In this document: positions 8,039-16,913 of the stretch, one piece after another
How the letters are laid out: every line of letters begins with the position of its first letter
Position numbering within the stretch: the first letter of the stretch is position 1
NCBI GenBank assembly: GCA_905233165.1
Contig: CAJODL010000008.1
Location: 1 to 64,000 of the forward strand
Source: an uncultured Prevotella sp.
GTDB taxonomy: Bacteria > Bacteroidota > Bacteroidia > Bacteroidales > Bacteroidaceae
Direction of reading: 5' to 3'
DNA length: 64,000 bases
The notes under the pieces: model-generated
The model's input: only the letters and a program-made list of their open reading frames with translations
The model's database searches: none
What the model was told of the DNA's origin: nothing
Made by a program: the position numbers and the translations under genes

Positions 8039-8935
8039 ATGAGGAATATTTTGAAGGTTGAAAGTCCTAACGATTATGCAAAGTTTGTGGATGCGCCGGT
8101 GTTGCATCCGCTGATTAGCATCATCCACTATGATGAGTTGGCGCCCTTCCGTCATAGTCTGAACAGCTATGGCGTGTATGGTCTGTTTATCCAGCGGCAG
8201 TTCCCATTCAATCTCTCTTATGGTATGAGGAAATTGCAGGTGAGTGACGGCTCAATCATTGCTGTTGAACCGGGACAGATAGGCGGACTGGAAGACAATG
8301 GCGAACGCATTTCGTTGTGCGGTTGGGTGCTGCTATGGTCGCCCGAACTGTTGCATGGCACCGAACTGGAACAGGAGATAGACCGTTATCAGTTCTTCTC
8401 GTATTTCTTTGATGGATCACTGCGCATGGAACCTGACGAATGGCTCTGCATCACGCAGTTGGTGGCTCAAATGCGACAGGAACTACAGACGCACGAAGAT
8501 TCCCCCTCACTCCGAAGTGTATTGCTGGGTTATCTGCGCCTGATACTGGAGTACTGCAACCGCATCTACCAGCGTCAGGTGTCCGAAGAGGATAGGGGAG
8601 AGAGTGACCTGCTGAAACATTTTCACAACCTGTTGCAAACCTATTTCCGAGAGAACCGCCAACTGTCGCAAGGCTTGCCCACCGTTGCGTGGTGTGCTTC
8701 CGAGCTGGCCTATTCGCCCCGTTACTTTGGCGATTTGATTCACAAGGCCACAGGCGGTACAGCCATCGGTTACATACATAATTATATAATAAATCAGGCG
8801 AAAAGTCTGCTGATGCAAGGTCATAACATCAGCGAGACTTCCCGCCTGTTGGGTTTCGACTTCCCCCATCATTTCACCCGCCTGTTCAAACGCATCACGG
8901 GCCTCACACCCAGCGAATTTATAGGGGATGGATGA
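8039..8935 (+). CDS. AraC family transcriptional regulator
   Basis: 298 residues. The N-terminal sensing region (LKVESPNDYAKFVDAPVLHP) is typical of Bacteroidales AraC regulators. The C-terminal two-helix AraC DNA-binding domain covers about residues 195-295 and includes VAWCASELAYSPRYFGDLIH and SETSRLLGFDFPHHFTRLFK, then ITGLTPSEF. It is divergent from the alcohol dehydrogenase operon and so is its probable regulator (inference from position). The ATG at 8039 is supported because the conserved N-terminus starts right there. The stop codon lies in a GGATGGATGAAGG-type repeat. Confidence 0.92.
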   Translation: MRNILKVESPNDYAKFVDAPVLHPLISIIHYDELAPFRHSLNSYGVYGLFIQRQFPFNLSYGMRKLQVSDGSIIAVEPGQIGGLEDNGERISLCGWVLLWSPELLHGTELEQEIDRYQFFSYFFDGSLRMEPDEWLCITQLVAQMRQELQTHEDSPSLRSVLLGYLRLILEYCNRIYQRQVSEEDRGESDLLKHFHNLLQTYFRENRQLSQGLPTVAWCASELAYSPRYFGDLIHKATGGTAIGYIHNYIINQAKSLLMQGHNISETSRLLGFDFPHHFTRLFKRITGLTPSEFIGDG

Positions 8936-9042
8936 AGGTTTATGGATGAAGGACGAAGGTTTGTTTCTTCAATCACCCTTTCACCCTTCTTCCAATTAAA
9001 CTTTCACCCTTCTTCCTTTCACCTTTCACCCTACCTCCTAAT
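8936..9042. repeat. family-A type repeat tract between convergent genes
   Basis: GGATGAAGG units give way to CACCCTTCTTCC / CTTTCACCTTTCACCC units and fill the gap between the AraC gene and the MBL-rubredoxin gene. No gene is visible in it. Confidence 0.75.
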
Positions 9043-9044
9043 TC

Positions 9045-9989
9045 CTACCCCATGGCTCCGAACTTCTCTTTCCCTTGCTTGCAGCGTGGGCATCGCCAGT
9101 CATCAGGCAGGTCTTCGAAAGCTACGCCATCGTGCTCGGCTGGGTCGTACAGATAGCCACAGACAGAGCAGACATACTTTCCTGAGTCTTCTTTTTGTGA
9201 GAAATCTATCTCTGCCAATACAGTCGGTACGGGATTGTCTAAATCCATCACACGCTTTGCCTCTAAGTTCTCATAGCCCTGTGGAGTATGGGTGCCGCAA
9301 TATATGGTAGGCTGATTGCGAATGAACTCACGTACACGATCCATCGTCTCGCGAGCTGCTGGCAGGTCATCGAAGACAACAGAAAGCTTGTTCGCATAAA
9401 GAGCCTCGTCAACGTATGTGATATCTCCCTCGAACATATAGAACAAACCCTCGTCCTCTGCGATGATGAGGCTGTTACCGTTGGTATGTCCCTTGGCCTT
9501 GATATAGTAAACACCATCTGCAATCTTCTGGCTCTCAGGGAAGTTGTAATAAGCGCCGTCAGTAAACTCTACCGGCACTATGTTCGGAATATCCTTCAGC
9601 TCGTCAGCTCCAATCTCTTCTGCATTAACATAAATCTTCGCATTGGGGAAAGAACGCAACTCTCCTGAATGGTCGGCATGCTTGTGGGTCAGCAGTATCT
9701 TTGTCACCTGCTCTGGTTCGTATCCTAATGCTGCCAAAGCATCCATATATTCGCAGATGCTCTTACCGATATATATAGGTGCTGTCTCATCCGGTGCTCC
9801 CTCAGGGAATCCTGCGGGCAGACCAGTATCAACCAGTATCACCTCCTTGCCTGTGTCGATAACGTAGTTCTGCAGACTGCCACGATAGCGGATGTTCTTG
9901 TCAAACTTCTCGGCTCCCTCCTCGCCGCCAAATACGAATGGCTGAGAGTAGAATCCGTCTGTTCTGAATTTTACTGCTTTGATTTTCAT
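9045..9989 (-). CDS. MBL-fold metallohydrolase fused to rubredoxin
   Basis: The N-terminal metallo-beta-lactamase fold carries the di-metal motif THKHADH (His102, His104, Asp106, His107). The C-terminal 45 residues form a rubredoxin with CSVC (Cys274, Cys277) and CPRC (Cys300, Cys303) around a DLPDDWRCP core. Flavodiiron proteins pair MBL, flavodoxin and rubredoxin domains; here the flavodoxin domain is absent. It is therefore not a complete FprA-type oxygen/NO reductase. The rubredoxin could pass electrons to the metal site or to the neighbouring nitroreductase, but that is inference. No signal peptide, so cytoplasmic. Confidence 0.9.
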   Translation of the reverse strand: MKIKAVKFRTDGFYSQPFVFGGEEGAEKFDKNIRYRGSLQNYVIDTGKEVILVDTGLPAGFPEGAPDETAPIYIGKSICEYMDALAALGYEPEQVTKILLTHKHADHSGELRSFPNAKIYVNAEEIGADELKDIPNIVPVEFTDGAYYNFPESQKIADGVYYIKAKGHTNGNSLIIAEDEGLFYMFEGDITYVDEALYANKLSVVFDDLPAARETMDRVREFIRNQPTIYCGTHTPQGYENLEAKRVMDLDNPVPTVLAEIDFSQKEDSGKYVCSVCGYLYDPAEHDGVAFEDLPDDWRCPRCKQGKEKFGAMG

Positions 9990-10047
9990 AGTTAGTTTTG
10001 TTTTAGTTTAGTAATAAAAATACAACTTGTTGCTGCAAAGATATGAA

Positions 10048-10085
10048 ATAATTATGAATTATGAATTAAGAATTATGAATTTTTA
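10048..10085. repeat. family-J repeat (AATTATGAATT units)
   Basis: Tandem AATTATGAATTAAGAATT-like units between the divergent MBL-rubredoxin and nitroreductase genes. A matching unit overlaps the start codon of the HAD gene at 16590. Confidence 0.65.
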
Positions 10086-10127
10086 TATTTTTACATCAAC
10101 ATGATGTTTAATAATGGAAAAAAATGT

Positions 10128-10135
10128 TACTTTTG
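10128..10135 (+). promoter_or_regulatory. -7 box (TACTTTTG) for the nitroreductase gene
   Basis: TAnnTTTG followed by C, 34 bp before the ATG. Confidence 0.55.
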
Positions 10136-10168
10136 CACTCACGAGAATAACTATAGGAGAATAAAAAT

Positions 10169-10675
10169 ATGTCATTTTTAGATTTAGTAAAGCAAAGGTA
10201 TAGCTGCCGCAGCTATCAGGAGAAGAGTGTGGAACAGGAGAAGATGGACTACGTAATGGAGTGTGTCCGCTTTGCTCCTTCAGCAGTGAACAAACAGCCG
10301 TGGATGTTCCGCATAGTAAAGAACGAGGCTGACAAGGCAAAGCTTCAGGAGTGCTACAACCGTGAGTGGTTCCAGACGGCCCCGATGTACATCATCTGCA
10401 GCATACTTCATGATGAGGAGTGGGTGCGTGCTGACGGCAAGCCTCATGGCAACATCGACATTGCCATTGCCGTGGAGCATCTGTGTCTTGCAGCAACAGA
10501 GCAAGGTCTCGCCACCTGCTGGGTTTGCAACTTCGATGCAGAGAAATGCAAGCAACTCTTCGCCATTGCCGGGAATGAAGAGCCTGCCGTACTGATTCCC
10601 ATCGGCTATGCAGCAGATGCGCCAAAGGAGAAAAACCGCAAGGAGATAGAAGAGATAATGCAAGGTGAAATGTGA
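10169..10675 (+). CDS. nitroreductase family protein
   Basis: FMN-dependent NAD(P)H oxidoreductase of the compact nitroreductase class, 168 residues. Family signs are VKQRYSCRSYQ at the start, RFAPSAVNKQPWMFRIV, and AATEQGLATCWVCNFD with a nearby IPIGYA segment in the C-terminal half. No signal peptide. It is divergent from the MBL-rubredoxin gene, which may be a functional partner. The last residues QGEM and the TGA stop are written in family-A repeat sequence (CAAGGTGAAATGTGA). The natural electron acceptor is unknown. Confidence 0.9.
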   Translation: MSFLDLVKQRYSCRSYQEKSVEQEKMDYVMECVRFAPSAVNKQPWMFRIVKNEADKAKLQECYNREWFQTAPMYIICSILHDEEWVRADGKPHGNIDIAIAVEHLCLAATEQGLATCWVCNFDAEKCKQLFAIAGNEEPAVLIPIGYAADAPKEKNRKEIEEIMQGEM

Positions 10676-10790
10676 AAGGTGACCCCACCCCGACCCTCCC
10701 AAGTGGAGGGGGAAAGGAAGAATGGTGAAAAGGTGATGGAAGAAATAAACCTTCATCTTTCATCCATAAACCTTCATCCAAATTCATAAA
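10668..10790. repeat. family-A and family-B repeats after the nitroreductase gene
   Basis: GGTGAAATGTGAAAGGTGA units, then a B element (ACCCCACCCCGACCCTCCC ... GGAGGGGG), then GTGAAAAGGTGATGGAAG and CTTCATCCATAAACCTTCAT units up to the next gene. Confidence 0.75.
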
Positions 10791-10793
10791 ATT

Positions 10794-13700
10794 ATGCACA
10801 GAATATTTAGTTTTTTCATCATAGAAGTTTTATTGTTAGTTAGTACTGCCACTTTTGCTGGCGACCGTTATAATTTCAACAGCGGTTGGCTGGTGAAGGT
10901 TGGCGAAACCCCTGAAGCCTCCGGCACTCATTACGATGATACCGGATGGCAGAAGGTCACGTTGCCTTACTCATTCAATCAGACTGAGGCCTATGGTAAG
11001 CATATCGCTGAACTGACTGACACTGTGGCATGGTATCGCAAGCACTTTGTCTTGCCAGAGGATATGCGCAATGCCAAGAAATTCTTCATCGAATTCGAGG
11101 GTGTTCGCTTTGGTGCCCGCTGCTTCCTTAACGGCAAGGAACTCGGCTGGGGCGAGAATGGCGTTATGGCTTTTGGTTTCGACCTTACGCCATATATAAA
11201 AAGGAATGGTGAGAATATCCTCTCTGTATATATTGACAACGACTGGCGCTACAAGGAGCACATCAAGACCTGGAGCGAGAAATCCCAGAAGGAAGTCCGC
11301 AGCGGTTTCCAGTGGAACGACAAGAATTTCTTCTGCAATTATGGCGGCATCAACAAGAATGTGTGGCTCCACGTGATGCAGAGCGATGTCTATCAGACAC
11401 TGCCCCTTTACAGCAATCTCAAGACAACGGGAGTATATGTCTATGCCACGCAGCACGACGTGAAAGGTCACTCTGCTGTCATCAATGCCGAGTCCGAGGT
11501 GAAGAATGAATCAGATAAACCACAAAACGTTTCATACATAATAAAGGTTAATGAAAGAGGAGGCAGGCAAATAGCAAGTTTTGCTGGTCAGACGGTAGTT
11601 GTCGAGCCTGGCAAGACTGCTATCTGCAAGGCTTCCCAAAAAGTCTCAGGCTTGAATTTCTGGTCTTGGGGCTACGGCTATCTTTATGATGTGGAGACGA
11701 GTCTTGTAATTGATGGAAAAACCATCGACCGTACAGTGACTACTACAGGCTTCCGTAAGACGGAGTATAAGGACGGTATGGTGTATCTCAATGACCGTGT
11801 GTTGCAGCTGAAGGGCTTTGCGCAGCGCAGCACCAACGAGTGGCCCGCAGTCGGCATCAGCATTCCGGCATGGATGAGCGACTACAGCAACCGTCTTGTT
11901 TTGGGATGCAATGGTAATCTCTTCCGTTGGATGCATGTCACCCCAATGAAGCAGGATATAGAGTCCTTCGACCGCCTTGGTCTTATTCAGGCAATGCCAG
12001 CCGGTGATGCCGAGAAAGATGTCAACGACCGCAGGTGGGAGCAGCGCACCGAGGTAATGCGCGATGCCATCATCTATAACCGCAACAACCCCTCAATACT
12101 CTTCTATGAGTGCGGCAACAACCAGATTTCCGAGGAGCACATGGCAGAGATGAAGAAGATACGTGACCAGTATGACCCCAATGGCGGTCGTGCCATCGGT
12201 TCACGAAACATGCTTGACTCCAAGGTGGCTGAGTATGGAGGTGAGATGCTATATGTCAACAAGTCCGCAGGCAAGCCCATGTGGATGATGGAATACAATC
12301 GCGACGAGGGTATCCGTCGCTATTGGGACCAGTGGAGCTATCCTTACCATATCGAGGGTGAAGGCCCCCTCTATCGTGGTGAGCGTGCTGTTGCCTATAA
12401 CCACAATCAGGATGGTCTGGCCGTTGAGAATATAATCCGATGGAATGAGTATTTTCTGGCTCGCCCAGGAACAGGCAAGCGTGTAAACAGCGGTGGAGCG
12501 AAGATTATCTTCTCAGACTCCAACACCCATGCCCGTGGTGAGAAGAACTACCGCACCAGCGGTGATGTCGATGCCATGCGTATCGCAAAGGATTCATGGT
12601 TCGTACATCAGGCCATCTGGGACGGATGGGTAGATATTGAGAAGGAGCATACCTATATCATAGGCCATTGGAACTACGAAGCAGGCGACAAGGATGGCAA
12701 GCCTGTCACCAAGCCCGTCTACGTAGCCTCTACAGGTGATGAAGTCGAACTCTTCCTCAACGGCAAGAGCCTTGGCAAGGGTGAGCGTTCCAATACCTTC
12801 CTCTTCACCTTCAACGATGTAGCATGGAAGGCAGGCACACTGCGTGCTGTCAGCTATAAGAACGGCAGGGAAGTCAGCTCCTACGAACTGAAGACTGTCG
12901 GCAAGCCTGTAGCCCTTCGCATGAAGTGGGTAGAAGCCCCAGAAGCATTCCGTGCCGACGGCAGTGATATCCGCATTGCCGAGGTTGAGGCTGTTGATAA
13001 GAATGGTCAGCGTTATCCTCTGGCACACGACATGATAACCTTTGACATAAAAGGCAATGGCGAATACCTCGGCGGTGTCAGCGGCATCGTCAGCGAAGAA
13101 GAGAAAGCCCTGAATGCAGCTGCCAAGCCAGCCACAGAAGGCGAGATAACATCTGAGGGTGGCCACAGCAAGGATACCAATGGCGTACTCTCGAAGGAAC
13201 TGATGCTTGAGGCTGGCGTTATCCGCGTAATGGTACGCTCGACAACCCAAGCCGGTGGCATAACGTTGACAGCCAGCACGAAGGACTATAAGCCAGCATC
13301 GCTGACCATCACCTCTGTTGCCTGTCCTGAGAAGAACGGCTTTTATGTGGATGCCTCTGGTAAAGTCATCGAAGCCGACTGGGCATCACAGCTGCCTATG
13401 TATCTGGAGCGTGGCGAGACACCATCTACACCGTCATACCGCCAGCACTATGCTACCGTTGGCGTGAAGAGTGTCGAGGTGCCTGTAAATCAGGAGATGG
13501 CAATGCTGATGTTCGATGATAACGAGAATACGCAATGGAAGAGCGACGGTAATCTGGAGAATGCCTGTGTGAAGGTGACATTAGAGAAGCCAGCCGCCAT
13601 AGAGCGCATAACACTCCGTCTGGACGGCTTCCGTCGCACCAGCTATCCGCTGCAGGTGTTTGCTGACGGCAAACTCGTGTGGGAAGGATATACCCCCAAG

Positions 13701-13895
13701 ACCCTTGGCGACTGCTACATCACTATTGCCAACCCCGTAAAGACCGACAAATACGAGATACGCATGATAGGCCCCGCAACTGTCAAGGAAGCCTTTGGTT
13801 CTATGACAGAGCTTGCAGCCAAGAAGAATGTCAGCACCAAAGCCTCGAAGAGCAATACGCTAAGTATCATTGAAGCATCATTCAATGAAATGTGA
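10794..13895 (+). CDS. secreted glycoside hydrolase family 2 protein
   Basis: 1033 residues with a signal peptide ending TATFAG. The order is GH2 sugar-binding jelly roll (about 25-200), immunoglobulin-like domain, TIM-barrel catalytic domain (about 320-600), DUF4982/Ig-like domains, and a C-terminal F5/8 (discoidin)-like module (from about 890, DNENTQWKSDG). At the canonical GH2 acid/base site the sequence is YECGNNQ, with Asn443 where GNE is usual and Glu439 four residues before. A possible nucleophile lies in MWMMEYNRDEG. Some divergent GH2 subgroups share this pattern. Likely a periplasmic or surface galactosidase or glucuronidase-like enzyme; specificity unknown. The stop codon lies in repeat sequence. 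Confidence 0.87.
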   Translation: MHRIFSFFIIEVLLLVSTATFAGDRYNFNSGWLVKVGETPEASGTHYDDTGWQKVTLPYSFNQTEAYGKHIAELTDTVAWYRKHFVLPEDMRNAKKFFIEFEGVRFGARCFLNGKELGWGENGVMAFGFDLTPYIKRNGENILSVYIDNDWRYKEHIKTWSEKSQKEVRSGFQWNDKNFFCNYGGINKNVWLHVMQSDVYQTLPLYSNLKTTGVYVYATQHDVKGHSAVINAESEVKNESDKPQNVSYIIKVNERGGRQIASFAGQTVVVEPGKTAICKASQKVSGLNFWSWGYGYLYDVETSLVIDGKTIDRTVTTTGFRKTEYKDGMVYLNDRVLQLKGFAQRSTNEWPAVGISIPAWMSDYSNRLVLGCNGNLFRWMHVTPMKQDIESFDRLGLIQAMPAGDAEKDVNDRRWEQRTEVMRDAIIYNRNNPSILFYECGNNQISEEHMAEMKKIRDQYDPNGGRAIGSRNMLDSKVAEYGGEMLYVNKSAGKPMWMMEYNRDEGIRRYWDQWSYPYHIEGEGPLYRGERAVAYNHNQDGLAVENIIRWNEYFLARPGTGKRVNSGGAKIIFSDSNTHARGEKNYRTSGDVDAMRIAKDSWFVHQAIWDGWVDIEKEHTYIIGHWNYEAGDKDGKPVTKPVYVASTGDEVELFLNGKSLGKGERSNTFLFTFNDVAWKAGTLRAVSYKNGREVSSYELKTVGKPVALRMKWVEAPEAFRADGSDIRIAEVEAVDKNGQRYPLAHDMITFDIKGNGEYLGGVSGIVSEEEKALNAAAKPATEGEITSEGGHSKDTNGVLSKELMLEAGVIRVMVRSTTQAGGITLTASTKDYKPASLTITSVACPEKNGFYVDASGKVIEADWASQLPMYLERGETPSTPSYRQHYATVGVKSVEVPVNQEMAMLMFDDNENTQWKSDGNLENACVKVTLEKPAAIERITLRLDGFRRTSYPLQVFADGKLVWEGYTPKTLGDCYITIANPVKTDKYEIRMIGPATVKEAFGSMTELAAKKNVSTKASKSNTLSIIEASFNEM

Positions 13896-14010
13896 AAGGA
13901 AGAAGGGTGAAAGGAAGAAGGTCAAAGGTGACCCCACCCCAACCCTCCCAAGGGAGGGAGTCTCCCCTTGGGGAGATTTAGAGGGGGGCGTCAATGTTCA
14001 ATGTTCAAAG
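13890..14010. repeat. families A, B and I repeat tract after the GH2 gene
   Basis: GTGAAAGGAAGAAGG units are followed by two successive palindromes (CCCTCCC AA GGGAGGG, then CTCCCC TT GGGGAG) with GATTTAGAGGGG, then TCAATGTTCAATGTTCAAAG. The small ORF that can be drawn through this region (13870-14115) is judged not to be a gene. Confidence 0.78.
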
Positions 14011-14020
14011 GTCAAAGGAA

Positions 14021-14044
14021 GGAGGCTGCATCCTTGCAGCCTCC
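14021..14044 (+). terminator. strong hairpin downstream of the GH2 gene
   Basis: Perfect 10-bp stem GGAGGCTGCA / TGCAGCCTCC with loop TCCT, followed by GACTATTTTGG. The T-run is short, so it may be a terminator or an mRNA 3' stabiliser. From here to 14185 no gene is seen. Confidence 0.55.
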
Positions 14045-14185
14045 GACTATTTTGGGGCGATGAAATGTGGGATGTGGGAATGTGGAAGGTAATTCTTGGT
14101 CAATTTTATGTTTAAGCAGATGACCCTGATTTACTAAACTATTTTAATATTTGTTGCAAAATTAGCATATTAATTGTAAAATGAG

Positions 14186-14193
14186 TAATTTTG
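14186..14193 (+). promoter_or_regulatory. -7 box (TAATTTTG) for the carbonic anhydrase gene
   Basis: The box overlaps the in-frame TTG at 14191, so translation must begin downstream, at the ATG at 14221. Confidence 0.6.
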
Positions 14194-14220
14194 CGCGAAG
14201 TTTTAAGATGTTTTGTGATT

Positions 14221-14775
14221 ATGATAGACCAGATTATCGACTTTAATAGGACTTTTGTGGCACAGAAGGGCTACGAGAAGTATCTGACGGACAAGTACCC
14301 TGACAAGAAGTTGGCTGTGCTTTCGTGTATGGACACCCGACTGACGGAACTGCTGCCTGCGGCTCTGGGGCTGAGGAATGGTGATGCGAAGATTATAAAG
14401 AATGCCGGAGGACTGGTGATTTCTGCTTTCGACTCTGCCATGCGCAGCCTTATCGTCGCCATCTATGAGTTGGGCGTGGAGGAAATCATGGTGGTGGCTC
14501 ATTCACATTGCGGTGCCTGCCACATGAGTTTCGACCACTTCCACCACGAGATGATAGCACGCGGTGTGACTGACCAGACACTCGACACCATACAGAAGTG
14601 CGGCATAGACCTGCATCATTGGTTGGAGGGATTCAAAGACACTCCGGAATCCGTCCGCAAGACCGTTGAGACCATCAAGACCCATCCGCTCGTGCCGAAG
14701 GATGTCGTAGTACGTGGCTTTATCATCGACTCTGAAACGGGAGAGTTGGAGGAGATATGGCAAGGTGAAAAGTGA
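14221..14775 (+). CDS. beta-class carbonic anhydrase
   Basis: Zinc enzyme interconverting CO2 and bicarbonate, cytoplasmic, 184 residues from the ATG at 14221. This start was chosen over an upstream TTG because the -7 box overlaps the latter. The beta-CA motif SCMDTRL gives zinc ligand Cys36 with the Asp38/Arg40 dyad; AHSHCGAC gives His94 and Cys97. It is a short beta-CA of the type seen in anaerobes. Residues QGEK and the TGA stop are formed by family-A repeat sequence. It precedes, and may share a transcript with, the membrane protein gene. Confidence 0.92.
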   Translation: MIDQIIDFNRTFVAQKGYEKYLTDKYPDKKLAVLSCMDTRLTELLPAALGLRNGDAKIIKNAGGLVISAFDSAMRSLIVAIYELGVEEIMVVAHSHCGACHMSFDHFHHEMIARGVTDQTLDTIQKCGIDLHHWLEGFKDTPESVRKTVETIKTHPLVPKDVVVRGFIIDSETGELEEIWQGEK

Positions 14776-14812
14776 AAAGTTAAAAGTTAAAAGTTAAAAG
14801 TGAAATGTGAAT
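14764..14812 (+). repeat. family-A repeat carrying the carbonic anhydrase stop codon
   Basis: GGTGAAAAGTGAAAAGTTAAAAG units run from inside the last codons to just before the next gene. An in-frame ATG at 14800 falls in the repeat. Confidence 0.75.
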
Positions 14813-14820
14813 GCTCCCAA

Positions 14821-15741
14821 ATGAATAAGATAAACATCATACGAGGATGTATTACGTCGGCATTCCGCCCAGCGATGCGTATGTCCGGGTGGTTGCTGAA
14901 GATAATGCTCCCCATATCATTGGCGGTGAGTCTGCTGCAATATTATGGGGTGATAGCATGGTGTGCCCAATGGTTGGACCCTGTCTTTCAATATTTAGGG
15001 CTGCCGGGGGCGTCTGCCATCGCCTTCCTGACGGGAGCATCCGTTACGACATATGCTTGCCTTGCCGTGATGTTGTCGATGACCCTCACACTGAGGCAGG
15101 CAACGATAATAGCCATAATGGTGTTGATATGTCATGCGTTGCCATTGGAGTGTACAGTAGTGAAGCGAGTCGGATCAAAACCGTTTAAGATGGGGCTGAT
15201 ACGCATATTGGGGGCCTTTGCTGCAGCTTTCTACCTGAACATGGTATTGCCGGAGATGAATGAGCCGTTCGGGCATGTCATGGCATCGGACGTGGAGGTG
15301 ACGCTTGCAGAGGTGACGAAGGAATGGCTGATTTCATCGCTGAAACTGTCTGTCATGATAATGGGGATCATCTATTCGCTGATGGTGATACAGCGTGTGC
15401 TTGACGACCTCGGCATTATGTACAAACTGGTGAAACCGATAGAGCCGTTGATGACATTCTTCGGATTGCCCCGTAACGCTGCATACCTGTGGCTTGTAGG
15501 AAACGTATTAGGCATCAGCTATGGCTCGGCAATGATGATAAGTCTTGAGGAGTCGGGGCAGATAAGTAAGGAAGAGGCCAACGAGGTGAACTATCATCTC
15601 ATAATGAACCACTCCATGCTGGAAGATACGATGGTCTTTGCAACAGCAGGCGTTTCAGCCGTCTGGATACTTACGACACGCATACTCTTTGCCTTTCTGC
15701 TGGTATGGGGGAGGAGGGCTTTTGTAAAGTTTAGAGTGTAG
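14821..15741 (+). CDS. nucleoside recognition (gate) domain membrane protein
   Basis: Polytopic membrane protein of the nucleoside-recognition / gate-domain family (spore-maturation SpmA/YjiH-like architecture). Around eight hydrophobic segments are visible, with two similar gate halves: GLPGASAIAFLTGASVTTYAC and FFGLPRNAAYLWLVGNVLG. I place the start at 14821 (MNKINIIRG), because the upstream ATG at 14800 lies in repeat sequence. The last five residues VKFRV and the TAG stop are identical to a family-C repeat unit found at 52.7 kb. The transported solute is unknown. Confidence 0.82.
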   Translation: MNKINIIRGCITSAFRPAMRMSGWLLKIMLPISLAVSLLQYYGVIAWCAQWLDPVFQYLGLPGASAIAFLTGASVTTYACLAVMLSMTLTLRQATIIAIMVLICHALPLECTVVKRVGSKPFKMGLIRILGAFAAAFYLNMVLPEMNEPFGHVMASDVEVTLAEVTKEWLISSLKLSVMIMGIIYSLMVIQRVLDDLGIMYKLVKPIEPLMTFFGLPRNAAYLWLVGNVLGISYGSAMMISLEESGQISKEEANEVNYHLIMNHSMLEDTMVFATAGVSAVWILTTRILFAFLLVWGRRAFVKFRV

Positions 15742-15800
15742 AGTTAAAAGTTTAGAGTTGAGCCCTTCCCCGGCCCCTCCCAGTTAGGAGGGGAGTAGTG
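15725..15800. repeat. family-C and family-B repeats between convergent genes
   Basis: GTAAAGTTTAGAGTGTAGAG matches 20 bases of the 52.7 kb tract. It is followed by the palindrome CCCCTCC CAGTTA GGAGGGG at 15774-15793, which could also act as a bidirectional terminator. Confidence 0.75.
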
Positions 15801-15807
15801 TTAGGGG

Positions 15808-16590
15808 TTATATTACGTTGAAATGTCTTAGGGCATTGAGGATGCCGTTGTCATCTACGGAGGTTGTGACATAGTCGGCTTGCTGCTTCAGCGTATCGAG
15901 GGCATTGCCCATAGCCACGCCTATGCCTGCTTGCAGAATCATGGAACTGTCATTGCCTCCGTCTCCGAAGGCTATGGTGCGGCTGGGGTCGAACCCCTCG
16001 TGCTTTGCCATAATGATGATACCCTTTCCTTTATCAGCGCCATTGGCTGTGATGTCTGTGAATTCCGGATGCCAGCGGCCTGAGATACAATGTGGCAGAC
16101 GTGTCAGAAGCTCTGCCTCGTACTTTGGGGTGAAGAATGGCGTCAGTTGCAGAATATCCTGCTTTAATACCTCCGACAACGGTGCGGCCTTGTCGAATTC
16201 TTTTACGGCAAGCATCTGGCGGAAAATGCGCTCGACATCACCCGCAGGGTCAAGTACCGCCACATCCCTTCTGCCAACCACGATAAGGCTGTAACCTTTT
16301 TCCTTCGCGTCTTCCACACACGTCATGACATCATCCTTAGGGATGGGCTGACAGCATACAAGTTCTTCGCCCACGTAGCACAACGCTCCGTTGGTAGTGA
16401 TGTATCCGTCAATAAGATGGGCTATGGCGCCAAGGTTGGTTATGATGATGGGCGGCCGGCCCGTAGCGATATATACCCGCGAGCCGTTCTCCTTGGCCTG
16501 CGTCAGCGCCTGTATGGTAGATTCGGGTATCTCATGGGTCTTGAAACTCACAAGCGTCCCGTCAATGTCAAAGAATAATGCGTAATTCAT
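15808..16590 (-). CDS. Cof-type HAD-IIB phosphatase
   Basis: Haloacid-dehalogenase-fold sugar-phosphate or nucleotide phosphatase, 260 residues. Motif I is FFDIDGTLV, motif II is the ATGRPP region, motif III/IV is FGDGGNDSSMI followed by GVAMGNALDTLKQQADYVT, with a C2 cap between. The start is set at 16590 (MNYALFF) rather than 16623, because the longer form would overlap the upstream gene and motif I should be close to the N-terminus. The ATG lies within a family-J unit (AGAATTATGAATTA). Substrate is unknown. Confidence 0.9.
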   Translation of the reverse strand: MNYALFFDIDGTLVSFKTHEIPESTIQALTQAKENGSRVYIATGRPPIIITNLGAIAHLIDGYITTNGALCYVGEELVCCQPIPKDDVMTCVEDAKEKGYSLIVVGRRDVAVLDPAGDVERIFRQMLAVKEFDKAAPLSEVLKQDILQLTPFFTPKYEAELLTRLPHCISGRWHPEFTDITANGADKGKGIIIMAKHEGFDPSRTIAFGDGGNDSSMILQAGIGVAMGNALDTLKQQADYVTTSVDDNGILNALRHFNVI

Positions 16591-16595
16591 AATTC

Positions 16596-16859
16596 TCAGT
16601 CGAATAGTTTCTTCCAAATCCACAATACCGTTACGGCACCAACTACGCAGAAGACAAAGTTGGTAAGATACCCTTTACCCAGCAGTTCTATGTTCAACAG
16701 ATAACTGATGAAGGTGCCGGCATAGCTGCCAATGATACCGACGAACAGATTCATGCAGCATCCCTTGCCTTCACCGCTCATAATGCGGTTGGCAATGTAG
16801 CCGATGAGGATGCCCGTGAGTATCGGCCACGCAGTAAAAACTATGATATGATCAAACAT
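16596..16859 (-). CDS. GlsB/YeaQ/YmgE-type small membrane protein
   Basis: 87-residue protein with three hydrophobic segments and the family pattern GILIGYIANRIMSGEGKGCCMNLFVGIIGSY. The family (transglycosylase-associated protein) is linked to stress responses in other bacteria, but its activity is unproven. It lies 5 bp upstream of the HAD gene and is probably cotranscribed with it. Confidence 0.82.
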   Translation of the reverse strand: MFDHIIVFTAWPILTGILIGYIANRIMSGEGKGCCMNLFVGIIGSYAGTFISYLLNIELLGKGYLTNFVFCVVGAVTVLWIWKKLFD

Positions 16860-16913
16860 AAGCTTTAAGTTTTATTTTTAAACCTTTAAAATCTATTCTT
16901 TCCCGCCTTATTT

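Noticed and set aside
8942..9310. Plus-strand ORF after the AraC gene
   Set aside because: First part is repeat DNA and the rest is antisense to the MBL-rubredoxin gene.
13870..14115. Small ORF after the GH2 gene
   Set aside because: Made almost wholly of A/B/I repeats and a terminator-like hairpin; no RBS, promoter or domain.
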